Under the pieces are notes generated by a model that was given only the letters and a program-made list of their open reading frames with translations, was not told where the DNA came from and ran no database searches. A stretch of 64,000 nucleotides of DNA from contig NMRA01000650.1 of the NCBI GenBank assembly GCA_002633005.1, positions 20,850 through 84,849 on the forward strand. Direction: 5' to 3'. This document shows, piece by piece, positions 62,601 through 64,000 of the stretch (positions within the stretch are counted from its first letter, which is position 1; every line of letters starts with the position of its first letter). A program made the position numbers and the translations under genes. The stretch is from Phoronis australis (taxonomy: Eukaryota > Phoronida > Phoronidae).

Positions 62601-64000
62601 GAGCACAATCGACTATCATTCAAGTTGACCAACATGTAATGTAACAAAGGAAATACATTTTAAGCTGAACTGTTTAACTCGTTTCAAAAAATGATCTTGA
62701 CATATCAGTAGATAATTGTTACCTCCTTCATAAGATTTTATGCTTTGTGTTTGTTAATATGGGTGCATGTGCAAGGTTGTGCTTGTGTCTCGGTGTGTCC
62801 GTGTACTGTACGTGTAAACATCTCTCGTATACGGATTGCAGCAATGTTTTAACTACTACTTGTTTCTGATCATTGGAGTAATCTATAAGATTTGAGATTT
62901 TGTTAACTTCACGACTTCTGTCTTCATTTTGACTTTCATCTAAGGAACTGTCTATAATGTACAGATCTTATTTTATACTAGTAATATGGACATGCATTCT
63001 AAACTTTTGAGTTAACTACTTGAGATGGAACGGATCGTAGTATCATAAGCCCACTATTACATGGTAGTTTCCACGATGCACGCAGAAAACATATCCTGCA
63101 GCTTAGTGTCTGTTGCATAAAGGATTTAAGTCATTCAAGTACTTAATGCATTAGTTTTAAAGTGTTTTCCACTCTGAAAAAAACGCCAAGCATTTGGCCC
63201 AGGTTGCAGAAAACGGGACCAAGGGCGCTATCCCGTCTTGACAGTGTCCTGATGAAACCAGTCTCATTGTACCTTTGGCTTGGAACCAACGTCACACATG
63301 AACGTAGACGTGTTAACAATGACGTTTTTACCCTGATTCAAGTTTTTAACAGGAAATTGCGATCTCATTTTTAATTGTAAAATACAAATAAAATGTAACT
63401 AAAAAACCCAAACCGACTCCGAATTCGTTGGACAATTTGGTTCAGCCATGGCGCGATGTATGTCGTATTGTTAAATCTATACTGATAACAACTTAGGGAT
63501 CTTTTCATGTTTACATATTATAAAAAATATAACATCACTGAAGTCTATTGCGTTGCAGCACCGAAGCATTAAACGTCTAAGTTCTTTGTTGTACAGTTCT
63601 CCGAATCTTGAAAAATGCTACTTTGTTGTACTTAAAATGAATGAGTTTGAGGCAGTCTTGACCTACCTGTTGTTATTATATTTGTAAATGCAGAATGTAA
63701 TTAACTGGTAATTTTGAGATCTTCGCCAGGTTTTGTGTTGCTCAAGTTAATAAACTTTCCATGAAGAAATGTCAATGTACTAGTAATTATTTCTGTGTTT
63801 TGAATTTTGTTTCGTTTCAGGAAGAGTCGAATACAACAGGTAAGAATTATTGAGTTTTCATAGCGTGAATTAAAATCACCTTCGTGGCGTATACCGCTCT
63901 GTAGCCCTATTTTCTCTTAAAAGCAAGATACCAGAAGACAATTCAAATTCACTATAGTGAAACGCTTGTGTTTCCTAAGGTTAGTATGGTAGCTAGCTTA
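11312..64000 (+). CDS. Ankyrin-repeat / ZU5-domain protein gene, 5' complete, 3' end outside window
   Basis: Gene model, exons: 11312-11383, 19764-19853, 31674-31769, 32321-32419, 32790-32888, 33248-33349 (or 33251-33349), 34854-34955, 42141-42239, 53112-53195, 56615-56654, 59285-60135, 63821-63839, and beyond. All have AG acceptors and GT donors. Exons 1-9 are phase 0, exon 10 ends in phase 1, exon 11 enters in phase 1 and leaves in phase 0, exon 12 again ends in phase 1. The model encodes about 24 N-terminal residues, an entry helix region, six clear ankyrin repeats, a degenerate capping repeat, a linker, and a ZU5 domain with a long C-terminal part. Proteins of this architecture (ankyrins, UNC5, PIDD-like and the expanded invertebrate ANK/ZU5/death families) act in the cytoplasm as scaffolds or apoptosis/innate adaptors. 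No transmembrane or signal segment is seen in the exons. The exact orthology and the partner are unknown, and a terminal death-fold domain is only expected, not seen. Confidence 0.85.
11829..12034. repeat. 50-bp tandem repeat, 4 copies (intron 1)
   Basis: A unit containing CTATACTAAAGTTATCCACT and ATCCTGTTACTGACTAGAAT repeats four times at a period of about 50 bases, with 5-15% divergence between copies. It is an ordinary intronic minisatellite. Confidence 0.8.
12635..12791. repeat. 41-bp tandem repeat, about 4 copies (intron 1)
   Basis: The unit holds CTGCACGCTACTATGTAGAC followed by GCACTGGACATCACCAAA. It repeats almost perfectly, with one copy carrying a small insertion (ACCAACATC). Confidence 0.8.
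14322..14440 (-). mobile_element. Short MITE copy (CGCTAGGACC family), inverted orientation
   Basis: It shares AAATACACGGCARTAYCTCACG and flanking ACGTG words, in reverse complement, with the copies at 39998-40138 and 54877-54994. One end has the 12-base unit CGCTAGGACCTA expanded to three copies (14330-14358); the other end has the TTTTTTAACGAGG part of the opposite terminus. Confidence 0.6.
14461..14632. repeat. 42-bp tandem repeat, 4 copies (intron 1)
   Basis: The word ACGTTGAATTGTATATGC recurs at a 42-base period. Because 42 is a multiple of three, the minus strand stays open and gives a 14-residue repeat peptide. I treat that as incidental. Confidence 0.8.
15460..15729 (-). CDS. Transposon-encoded Cys-rich C-terminal fragment
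   Basis: A minus-strand frame of 89 codons inside the 14728-17887 transposon. Its middle has nine Cys in a CxC / CxxxxC / CC / C / CxCxxC pattern (RCKCKKNMC to CSCDNCSN), a CXC-like zinc-binding motif. Such cysteine-rich tails are found in several uncharacterised transposon-associated proteins and, in host proteins, in tesmin/TSO1 CXC domains. The first ATG may be internal; the real protein likely begins upstream (higher coordinates) through a spliced or decayed frame. A zinc-dependent DNA-binding or structural role is inference. Whether it is still functional is unknown. Confidence 0.5.
   Translation of the reverse strand: MCSAVPSLIDHSWLLGGGALQLICMAMTASPLTVLNDERCKCKKNMCAGKLSLCCNAGSNCTEMCSCDNCSNISNTDCITLDSSLTGQP
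15927..16118 (-). CDS. Transposon-encoded fragment upstream of the Cys-rich tail
   Basis: A 63-codon minus-strand frame in the same transposon with coding-like composition (acidic and amphipathic, ending VIWTGNLKKYC). It lies 200 bases upstream of the Cys-rich frame in transcription order, so both may belong to one protein split by an intron or by decay. No family is recognised. Between 16120 and 17750 I see no longer coding frame, which suggests a non-autonomous or decayed copy. Confidence 0.35.
   Translation of the reverse strand: MESDESPVFRDVFLQFCLEFIESKLLAHGDVICLSKIKQDFEAVLQKAGVHEVIWTGNLKKYC
17888..19763. other. Remainder of intron 1
   Basis: No gene or repeat of note. Open frames at 18046-18267, 18350-18538 and 18535-18720 (all minus) and 19392-19676 (plus) have no recognisable motif. 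It ends in the exon 2 acceptor TTATTTTCAG. Confidence 0.5.
19764..19853 (+). CDS. ANK-ZU5 gene exon 2 (start of ankyrin array)
   Basis: A strong polypyrimidine tract and CAG precede the exon, and GATGTAAGTA is a consensus donor. The 30 codons read VIKAVEDGDSAPLQKLI then a basic stretch ending QPLRRD. This resembles the short helical half-repeat that opens ankyrin arrays (A-x-x-G-D-x-x-x-[LV]-x-x-L-[IL]). It flows in phase 0 into exon 3, where GRRALHLAA supplies the canonical loop and helix. A run of flanking intron about 8 and 12 kb long lies on either side. Confidence 0.85.
20507..21143. mobile_element. 637-bp Tc1/mariner-like MITE with TA target duplication
   Basis: The left end CAGTGCAGCCACTG and the right end CAGTGGCTGTACTG are inverted copies, continued by TATTAGACT / AGTCTAAAAA. 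Flanking TA dinucleotides (20505-20506, 21144-21145) are the expected Tc1/mariner target duplication, and ends beginning CAGT fit that superfamily. There is no transposase. The interior is dense in CGTGAG, CCGGAG and CCGTGAC words on both sides of an AT-rich centre (about 20545-20715 and 20978-21115). Confidence 0.8.
21514..21624 (+). other. Degraded tRNA-like (SINE-type) promoter remnant
   Basis: GGTGGCAGGGTCGTTAAGGCGTCGGGA resembles the D-arm/A-box of tRNA-Leu/Ser (TGGCCGAG-x-GGTTAAGGCG). About 95 bases later GTGAGTCCAATCCC resembles a B box (GGTTCGAATCC). The spacing is too long for an intact tRNA and no acceptor stem closes, so it is at best a tRNA-derived SINE relic. Confidence 0.25.
22450..22602 (+). 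repeat. Dispersed repeat, copy A (related to 53945-54065)
   Basis: The block with GAATGGTG, then ACCCTTTTGTC, a GAC-TCACAC stretch and TGGCGCCC-x-CCAATGGAGG recurs at 53985-54060 in the same orientation at roughly 75-80% identity. It is an unclassified interspersed repeat. Confidence 0.55.
23000..25390. other. Intron 2, no recognised feature apart from simple G/C runs
   Basis: Open frames at 24272-24607 (plus) and elsewhere have no identifiable motif. At 25349-25374 a run of 12 G, a six-base loop (CAGTAG) and a run of 8 C form a possible hairpin within a GGCGTCGCACCATAGGGG context, which looks like a fragment of an inverted-repeat element. Confidence 0.4.
25398..25868 (+). repeat. Left arm of large inverted repeat A
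   Basis: Reverse complement of 27375-27870. The arms share AATTATTGGAAAYGTCGCTG, TTTTGTGAC, AAACGCGTCAAA, TTGCCAGGTWTCTGCC and GTCTGTACAGT in the same order over about 470 bases. Divergence looks like 25-30%, with small indels. Confidence 0.75.
26345..26710 (+). repeat. Core repeat, copy 1 (direct copy at 29950-30345)
   Basis: Shares TTACTTCTTGGG, GAACATGTTATYAT, AAGTGGCCGTCSGCAAG and TTATGTTRGA in order with 29950-30345. The copy lies between the arms of inverted repeat A, and its partner lies between the arms of inverted repeat B, so the two fold-back structures are related. Confidence 0.7.
27375..27870 (-). repeat. Right arm of large inverted repeat A
   Basis: Inverted partner of 25398-25868 (see that entry). 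The spacer between the arms is about 1.5 kb and contains the core repeat. Confidence 0.75.
28549..28898. other. Assembly gap (350 N)
   Basis: A run of 350 undetermined bases. Open frames drawn across it are artefacts. An exon cannot be excluded inside it, but the phase-0 join of exons 2 and 3 does not require one. Confidence 0.99.
29390..29640 (+). repeat. Left arm of inverted repeat B
   Basis: Reverse complement of about 30355-30615. Shared blocks include AAAACTG and GCGTGTACACGYG, GCRAATGTATCAATT, GAAAATGCCC and TCTCTTTAATTGG. The spacer contains copy 2 of the core repeat. Confidence 0.75.
29950..30345 (+). repeat. Core repeat, copy 2
   Basis: Direct copy of 26345-26710 at roughly 65-70% identity (see that entry). 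Confidence 0.65.
30355..30615 (-). repeat. Right arm of inverted repeat B
   Basis: Inverted partner of 29390-29640. Confidence 0.75.
31107..31150. repeat. Short hairpin
   Basis: TACCATAGATTATAG is followed, after about 12 bases, by the complementary CTATAGTCTATGGTTT. It is a small palindrome with a stem of about 14 bp. Confidence 0.6.
31674..31769 (+). CDS. ANK-ZU5 gene exon 3 (ankyrin repeat 1)
   Basis: 32 codons between TTTCTGCAG and GAG|GTAATA. The peptide GRRALHLAAGKG, then a V-V-x-x-L-L helix and ADVDVQDE, is a textbook ankyrin repeat: xLHxAA in helix 1, VVxxLLxxGA-like in helix 2, then the beta-hairpin with an Asp. Gly-Arg-Arg replaces the usual DGxTP lead, but the last residue of exon 2 is Asp, so the junction restores D-G. 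Higher GC than the surrounding intron. Confidence 0.95.
32321..32419 (+). CDS. ANK-ZU5 gene exon 4 (ankyrin repeat 2)
   Basis: 33 codons between ATTACAAAG and GTG|GTAAGT. The peptide VCWTPLYWAAVEGQTD, then VKLLLANKASVDVRDV, matches the ankyrin consensus, except that the usual D/N-G before TPL is Cys-Trp and the His of TPLH is Tyr. First member of the 99-base duplicated exon set. Its 5' intron end is TTACAAAG, whereas the others have TTACATAG. Confidence 0.95.
32790..32888 (+). CDS. ANK-ZU5 gene exon 5 (ankyrin repeat 3)
   Basis: 33 codons, phase 0 to 0. The peptide GGQTPLYRAAGRGYTQ, then VEVLLAHKASVDVRDK, is a standard ankyrin repeat. It is a close paralogue of exons 4 and 6: the second helix and hairpin (KASVDVRD) are identical at the protein level. 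Donor AAG|GTAAGT. Confidence 0.95.
33248..33349 (+). CDS. ANK-ZU5 gene exon 6 (ankyrin repeat 4)
   Basis: The peptide WGRTPLHWAAQRGYTD, then VKAMLANKASVDVRDK, is an ankyrin repeat with the canonical TPLHWAA. The acceptor is TACATAGGAG, a tandem NAGNAG site: use of the first AG (33246-33247) includes an extra Glu and gives 34 codons; use of the second (33249-33250) gives the 33-codon length of its sister exons. Both are in frame. Donor AAG|GTAAAT is weaker than in exons 4 and 5. Confidence 0.95.
33450..34853. other. Intron 6, unique sequence
   Basis: This intron breaks the tight 460-base spacing of exons 4-6. It contains a locally CpG-rich patch (33955-34045) and no recognised exon or mobile element. 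Confidence 0.45.
34854..34955 (+). CDS. ANK-ZU5 gene exon 7 (ankyrin repeat 5)
   Basis: 34 codons between TTTACTGTAG and AAG|GTATCG. The peptide SGNTPLHVASEGGHTE, then VVELLCRESGSDVNTVNK, is an ankyrin repeat of a different subtype from exons 4-6: it has a one-residue longer hairpin (ESGSDVN) and ends in VNK. This subtype matches exon 8. The donor GTATCG is not optimal. Confidence 0.95.
34956..42140. other. Intron 7, partly paralogous to intron 8
   Basis: Blocks at about 36200-36310, 36610-36670, 37090-37150, 38500-38580 and 38800-38880 have recognisable copies at about 42660-42755, 42880-42930, 46425-46490, 46125-46170 and (separately, inside intron 7) 41690-41745. No convincing exon is seen. 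The rest is AT-rich, with small unsupported open frames (for example 39236-39532 minus and 40515-40757 minus). Confidence 0.5.
39998..40138 (+). mobile_element. 141-bp MITE with inverted ends (CGTTCAGTA family), best copy
   Basis: The left end CGTTCAGTAACGCTGGGACC with CGCTAAAA is inverted at the right end (TTTTAGCAAGGTCCTAGCG and TCTACTGAACG). The interior has GTGAGAT-TCGCCGTGTATTT. Two more copies are in the window (14322-14440 inverted, 54877-54994 direct). It is too small to encode anything. Confidence 0.75.
42141..42239 (+). CDS. ANK-ZU5 gene exon 8 (ankyrin repeat 6)
   Basis: 33 codons between TTTGATGTAG and CAG|GTAAAC. The peptide TGDTPLHRACEYGHLD, then VVKLLIEEDGDVTVVNQ, is a canonical ankyrin repeat. 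Helix 1 has a Cys (RACEYGH), common in this family. With exon 7 it forms the diverged second half of the array. It is immediately followed by a 41-bp minisatellite. Confidence 0.95.
42280..42535. repeat. 41-bp minisatellite, about 6 copies, just after exon 8
   Basis: CATGTCATCTAACTTTGCC recurs at 42298, 42339, 42380, 42421, 42462 and 42503. The later copies change CTAAC to TTAAC or TTATC, which shows gradual divergence toward the 3' end. Confidence 0.9.
43535..43633 (+). pseudogene. Decayed ankyrin-repeat exon in intron 8
   Basis: After a pyrimidine-rich TTTCTAATCTTCTCAAAG the sequence reads DGDTVLHEAACSLVNYRSVE in phase 0, the D-G-x-T-x-L-H-x-A-A core of an ankyrin repeat. The second helix is then lost: the frame runs out of consensus and hits TAA at 43631-43633. 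No good donor follows: the only GT (AAAAGTGTGG) would leave the wrong phase. I read it as a former exon of this array, now dropped. Against a live exon: no donor, missing helix 2. Against chance: a perfect 9-of-10 match to the helix-1 core and the correct phase. Confidence 0.5.
43750..45544. repeat. Tandem duplication, unit 1 (about 1.79 kb)
   Basis: The start (TGTACTGACTATGTCAACA at 43768) is repeated at 45547; the middle block AATTTGGTGATTGCTAGTC (44994) is repeated at 46750; the end block TGGCCCACGGGGTCTAATCT (45518) is repeated at 47104. Identity is roughly 85-90% in the blocks compared. No gene is contained. Confidence 0.9.
45545..47140. repeat. Tandem duplication, unit 2 (about 1.6 kb, with deletions)
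   Basis: Second copy of the 43750-45544 unit, same orientation and directly adjacent. It is shorter because about 180 bases between the TGATTGCTAGTC and AAATATTTA blocks (45131-45310 in unit 1) are missing. It also has a longer poly-T/A tract near 47055. Confidence 0.9.
47215..47428. repeat. 64-bp tandem repeat, 3.3 copies
   Basis: CAACTTATGRGATG followed by CAACTCGAGT recurs at 47215, 47279, 47343 and 47407, exactly 64 bases apart. It borders the tandem duplication on its 3' side. Confidence 0.85.
47628..47662. repeat. (CA)n microsatellite at the 3' end of the L1 remnant
   Basis: An almost pure CA tract, with interruptions, continuing as ACACATATACATACACCCACACACATATG. It abuts the last recognisable codons of the L1-type ORF. 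Confidence 0.95.
47745..48242 (-). pseudogene. L1-type ORF2: C-terminal part
   Basis: 165 codons of the C-terminal region of ORF2 (frames between 48243 and 48606 are also homologous but full of stops). The reading ends at a stop at 47745-47747. A one-base frame change there continues into a Cys-x2-Cys knuckle that is cut by the CA microsatellite. It belongs to the element described at 47665-50314. Confidence 0.8.
48607..49222 (-). pseudogene. L1-type ORF2: RT palm (YADD) part, frame-broken
   Basis: Two overlapping frames carry the next blocks. At 49222-48974 come LDYMFKTLK-like and GFTTRCCDIERCLRQDDPLS, where the usual RGVRQGDPLS is altered. At 49092-48607 comes KISQYADDNILLILDE, with the catalytic YADD intact. 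It is followed by GLYLNPENCEG and LGIYFEQNE, as in L1-type RTs. A frame change is needed between the two, so the gene is dead. Confidence 0.9.
49289..50314 (-). pseudogene. L1-type ORF2: N-terminal RT part
   Basis: 341 codons with hallmark L1 motifs. A WAEEGKNSQYFINLE segment lies near residue 125, YYKNLYS near 170, the PGNDGISYEFYKKFW motif (RT block 1 lead) near residue 225, and a GELSTSQRQSVITLIPKS segment with a WRSITLLKCDYKLITK block near residues 258-300. DQTSLPERYIGQNIRLLKDL closes it. In intact relatives this is followed directly by the LDYMFKTLK block, which here lies in another frame (49222-48974). This piece probably does not start at its first ATG: the first 35 residues look unlike L1 and may be flanking DNA. 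Confidence 0.9.
50315..52520. other. Intron 8, no recognised feature
   Basis: Small open frames on both strands (for example 50821-51162 plus) have no identifiable motif. At 51960-52130 a few CCGACCAA / GTCCGGACAA / CCGACCAATAGC words recur loosely without a clean period. Confidence 0.45.
52560..52950. repeat. Degenerate tandem repeat of about 55-60 bp
   Basis: The word TATGTTCYRCAGCA, then TCGTGTAACCCAGCATCACCA, recurs about five times between 52575 and 52830. A diverged copy of the left flank plus first unit (TACATTATGTTCC, then AGCAAACCTYC) returns at 52906-52950. Confidence 0.75.
53112..53195 (+). CDS. ANK-ZU5 gene exon 9 (C-terminal capping ankyrin repeat)
   Basis: 28 codons between TTTTTGTTACAG and AAG|GTAGAA. 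KGETAYDVCGRKSKVDES, then TVENIKEFLK, matches the final, capping repeat of ankyrin arrays (G-x-T-A-x-D-x-A in helix 1, then a charged linker and I-x-x-[FL]-L). The helix-1 core is polar, as expected for a solvent-exposed cap. It closes the array and joins in phase 0 to the linker exon. Confidence 0.95.
53508..53530. repeat. Short (CA)n tract
   Basis: AAAACACACACACACACAATG; a simple microsatellite. Confidence 0.8.
53945..54065 (+). repeat. Dispersed repeat, copy B (related to 22450-22602)
   Basis: Same orientation as copy A. Shares GAATGGTGWATRT, then ATGACCCTTTTGTC, TTCACAC and TTGGCGCCCCTAAT. Confidence 0.55.
54877..54994 (+). mobile_element. 118-bp MITE (CGTTCAGTA family), second direct copy
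   Basis: GTTCAGTAACGCTAGAACCTCGCTAAAA at the left and TTAGCGAGGTTCTCAAG at the right are inverted. The interior has GTGAGATACTGCCGTGTATTT. The right end is cut short compared with the 39998-40138 copy. Confidence 0.7.
55165..56760 (+). repeat. Segmental duplication copy A (contains exon 10)
   Basis: Paralogous to 62565-63930. Aligned blocks: AAGCCGTAGAGGAACTACC / AAGCCGTAGATTGGTTGCC; TTCGCGACTTCTGTCTT / TTCACGACTTCTGTCTT; GATGGAGCAGATCGTG / GATGGAACGGATCGTA; TCCGCTCTGAAAAAACGCC / TCCACTCTGAAAAAAACGCC; and both linker exons with TTTCATAGCGTGAATY after their donors. Confidence 0.85.
56615..56654 (+). CDS. ANK-ZU5 gene exon 10 (linker)
   Basis: 40 bases between TTTCGTTTTAG and ACTG|GTAAGG. Phase 0 in, phase 1 out: EHLFRLESDAPPT plus the first base of an Ala codon completed by exon 11. 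It is a short Pro-containing linker between the ankyrin cap and the ZU5 domain. Exon 12 (63821-63839) is its paralogue with 21 fewer bases. Confidence 0.85.
58980..59125. repeat. 30-bp tandem repeat, about 4-5 copies, 160 bases upstream of the ZU5 exon
   Basis: Words GTGAGATCAGTAGRACCACCCTG and variants recur at about 30-base spacing. On the minus strand this gives a 10-residue repeat (GGPTDLTVQG-like), which I take as incidental. Confidence 0.8.
59285..60135 (+). CDS. ANK-ZU5 gene exon 11 (ZU5 domain plus UPA-like region)
   Basis: A single 851-base exon between CTATCCCTATAG and CAT|GTAAGT, 283 complete codons after the split Ala. ZU5 spans roughly residues 7-105. It opens GGVMRYKGVQIRVPPNAIFG, matching the ZU5 start (G-[GV]-x-x-x-x-G-V-x-[IL]-x-[IV]-P-P-x-A), and continues with beta-strand-rich sequence including EPVEIRVPV, the conserved late ZU5 strand. 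Residues about 105-155 hold a CLMVNIAWLADF strand and linker. Residues about 155-270 are beta-rich and Cys-rich, in the position of a UPA domain (ZU5-UPA tandem of ankyrins, UNC5 and PIDD), but the match is weak. The open frame extends upstream to an ATG at 59239; I reject it as a start because the splice acceptor and phase fit exon 10. Confidence 0.9.
60314..61490. mobile_element. 1.18-kb fold-back element (TTAAACC-rich arms) in intron 11
   Basis: The left end CAGCCGATTTCATAAAGG, then TGGTTTAA, is a perfect inverted copy of the right end (TTAAACCACCTTTATGAAATCGGCTG) over 25 bases. Weaker inverted homology extends about 190 bases (for example CATTTCACCAAC at 60476-60487 against GTTGGTGAAATG at 61390-61401). 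AAA flanks both ends, a possible 3-base duplication. The arms are full of AAACCAGGTTTA-type words. There is no coding capacity. Confidence 0.8.
60699..60853. mobile_element. 155-bp MITE with GGCGGATCCAGG ends, nested in the fold-back element
   Basis: GGGGCGGATCCAGG at the left and CCTGGATCCGCC at the right are inverted. The interior is purine-rich (GGGGACGGTCAAGGA, AAAGGGGGGACC) and pairs loosely with CTCCTGACCCCTTGACCCCC. A widespread kind of invertebrate miniature element. Its position inside 60314-61490 shows that it inserted later or is part of a composite. Confidence 0.75.
61495..62564. other. Intron 11, no recognised feature
   Basis: A+T-rich DNA without gene or repeat signals that I can support. 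Confidence 0.5.
62565..63930 (+). repeat. Segmental duplication copy B (contains exon 12)
   Basis: Direct paralogue of 55165-56760, offset about 7.2-7.4 kb downstream. The region equivalent to 55230-55530 is partly deleted here. Similarity continues past the exon 12 donor (TTTCATAGCGTGAAT, then CCTATTTTCTCT). Confidence 0.85.
63821..63839 (+). CDS. ANK-ZU5 gene exon 12 (19-base micro-exon, linker paralogue)
   Basis: 19 bases between TTTCGTTTCAG and ACAG|GTAAGAAT reading EESNTT plus one base, phase 0 in and phase 1 out. That is exactly the phase pattern of exon 10, of which it is a duplicate. It follows the phase-0 end of exon 11 correctly, so it could be spliced after it. Micro-exon of unusual size but with strong splice sites. 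The exon it joins lies beyond 64000. Confidence 0.65.

Overview
The window looks like a piece of a marine invertebrate chromosome, most likely a deuterostome. Amphioxus (Branchiostoma) is my first guess, but I cannot prove it from sequence alone. The reasons are: no dense bacterial-type coding; GT-AG introns with one ankyrin repeat per small exon; two decayed non-LTR retrotransposons of different clades; many short inverted-repeat elements and minisatellites; frequent TACATGTA words; and an assembly gap (350 N, 28549-28898). The only clearly recognisable host gene is on the + strand. It runs from 11312 to beyond the right edge and encodes an ankyrin-repeat / ZU5-domain protein. I assembled it by eye from 12 exons whose splice phases all agree.

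Layout. 1-1400: a GTTGCAG-rich patch, then the probable last coding exon of an unidentified upstream gene (956-1302) with an AATAAA signal at 1390. 1.7-2.2 kb: a 54-bp minisatellite. 5.0-6.4 kb: a 5'-truncated, frameshifted LINE with a (AATA)n tail. 6.4-11.3 kb: intergenic. 11312-11383: exon 1 of the ANK-ZU5 gene. Intron 1 (to 19763) holds three minisatellites, a small MITE and a 3.16-kb inverted-repeat DNA transposon (14728-17887) carrying a Cys-rich reading frame. Exon 2 is at 19764-19853. Intron 2 (to 31673) holds a TA-flanked MITE (20507-21143), a tRNA-like relic, two large fold-back structures (25.4-27.9 and 29.4-30.6 kb) and the N gap. Exons 3-6 (31674-33349) are a compact ankyrin cluster in which exons 4-6 and their introns are recent tandem copies. 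Exon 7 (34854) and exon 8 (42141) carry further repeats. A decayed ankyrin exon (43535), a 1.8-kb tandem duplication (43.75-47.14 kb) and a dead L1/Tx1-type LINE (about 47.7-50.3 kb, minus strand) follow. Exon 9 (53112) closes the ankyrin array. Exon 10 (56615) is a short linker and exon 11 (59285-60135) is a single large ZU5-containing exon. Exon 12 (63821-63839) is a duplicate of the linker exon with its surrounding intron.

How it fits together. The predicted protein has a short N-terminal tail, about seven ankyrin repeats, a linker, and a ZU5 domain followed by a region in the position of a UPA domain. This is the architecture of ankyrin/UNC5/PIDD-like adaptor proteins, many of which end in a death-fold domain. 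No such domain is present before the right edge, so the 3' end of the gene is missing. The linker-exon duplication and its phase (0 to 1) predict a second ZU5-like exon just beyond the window. Nearly all the rest is intron or intergenic DNA dominated by mobile-element debris and tandem repeats.
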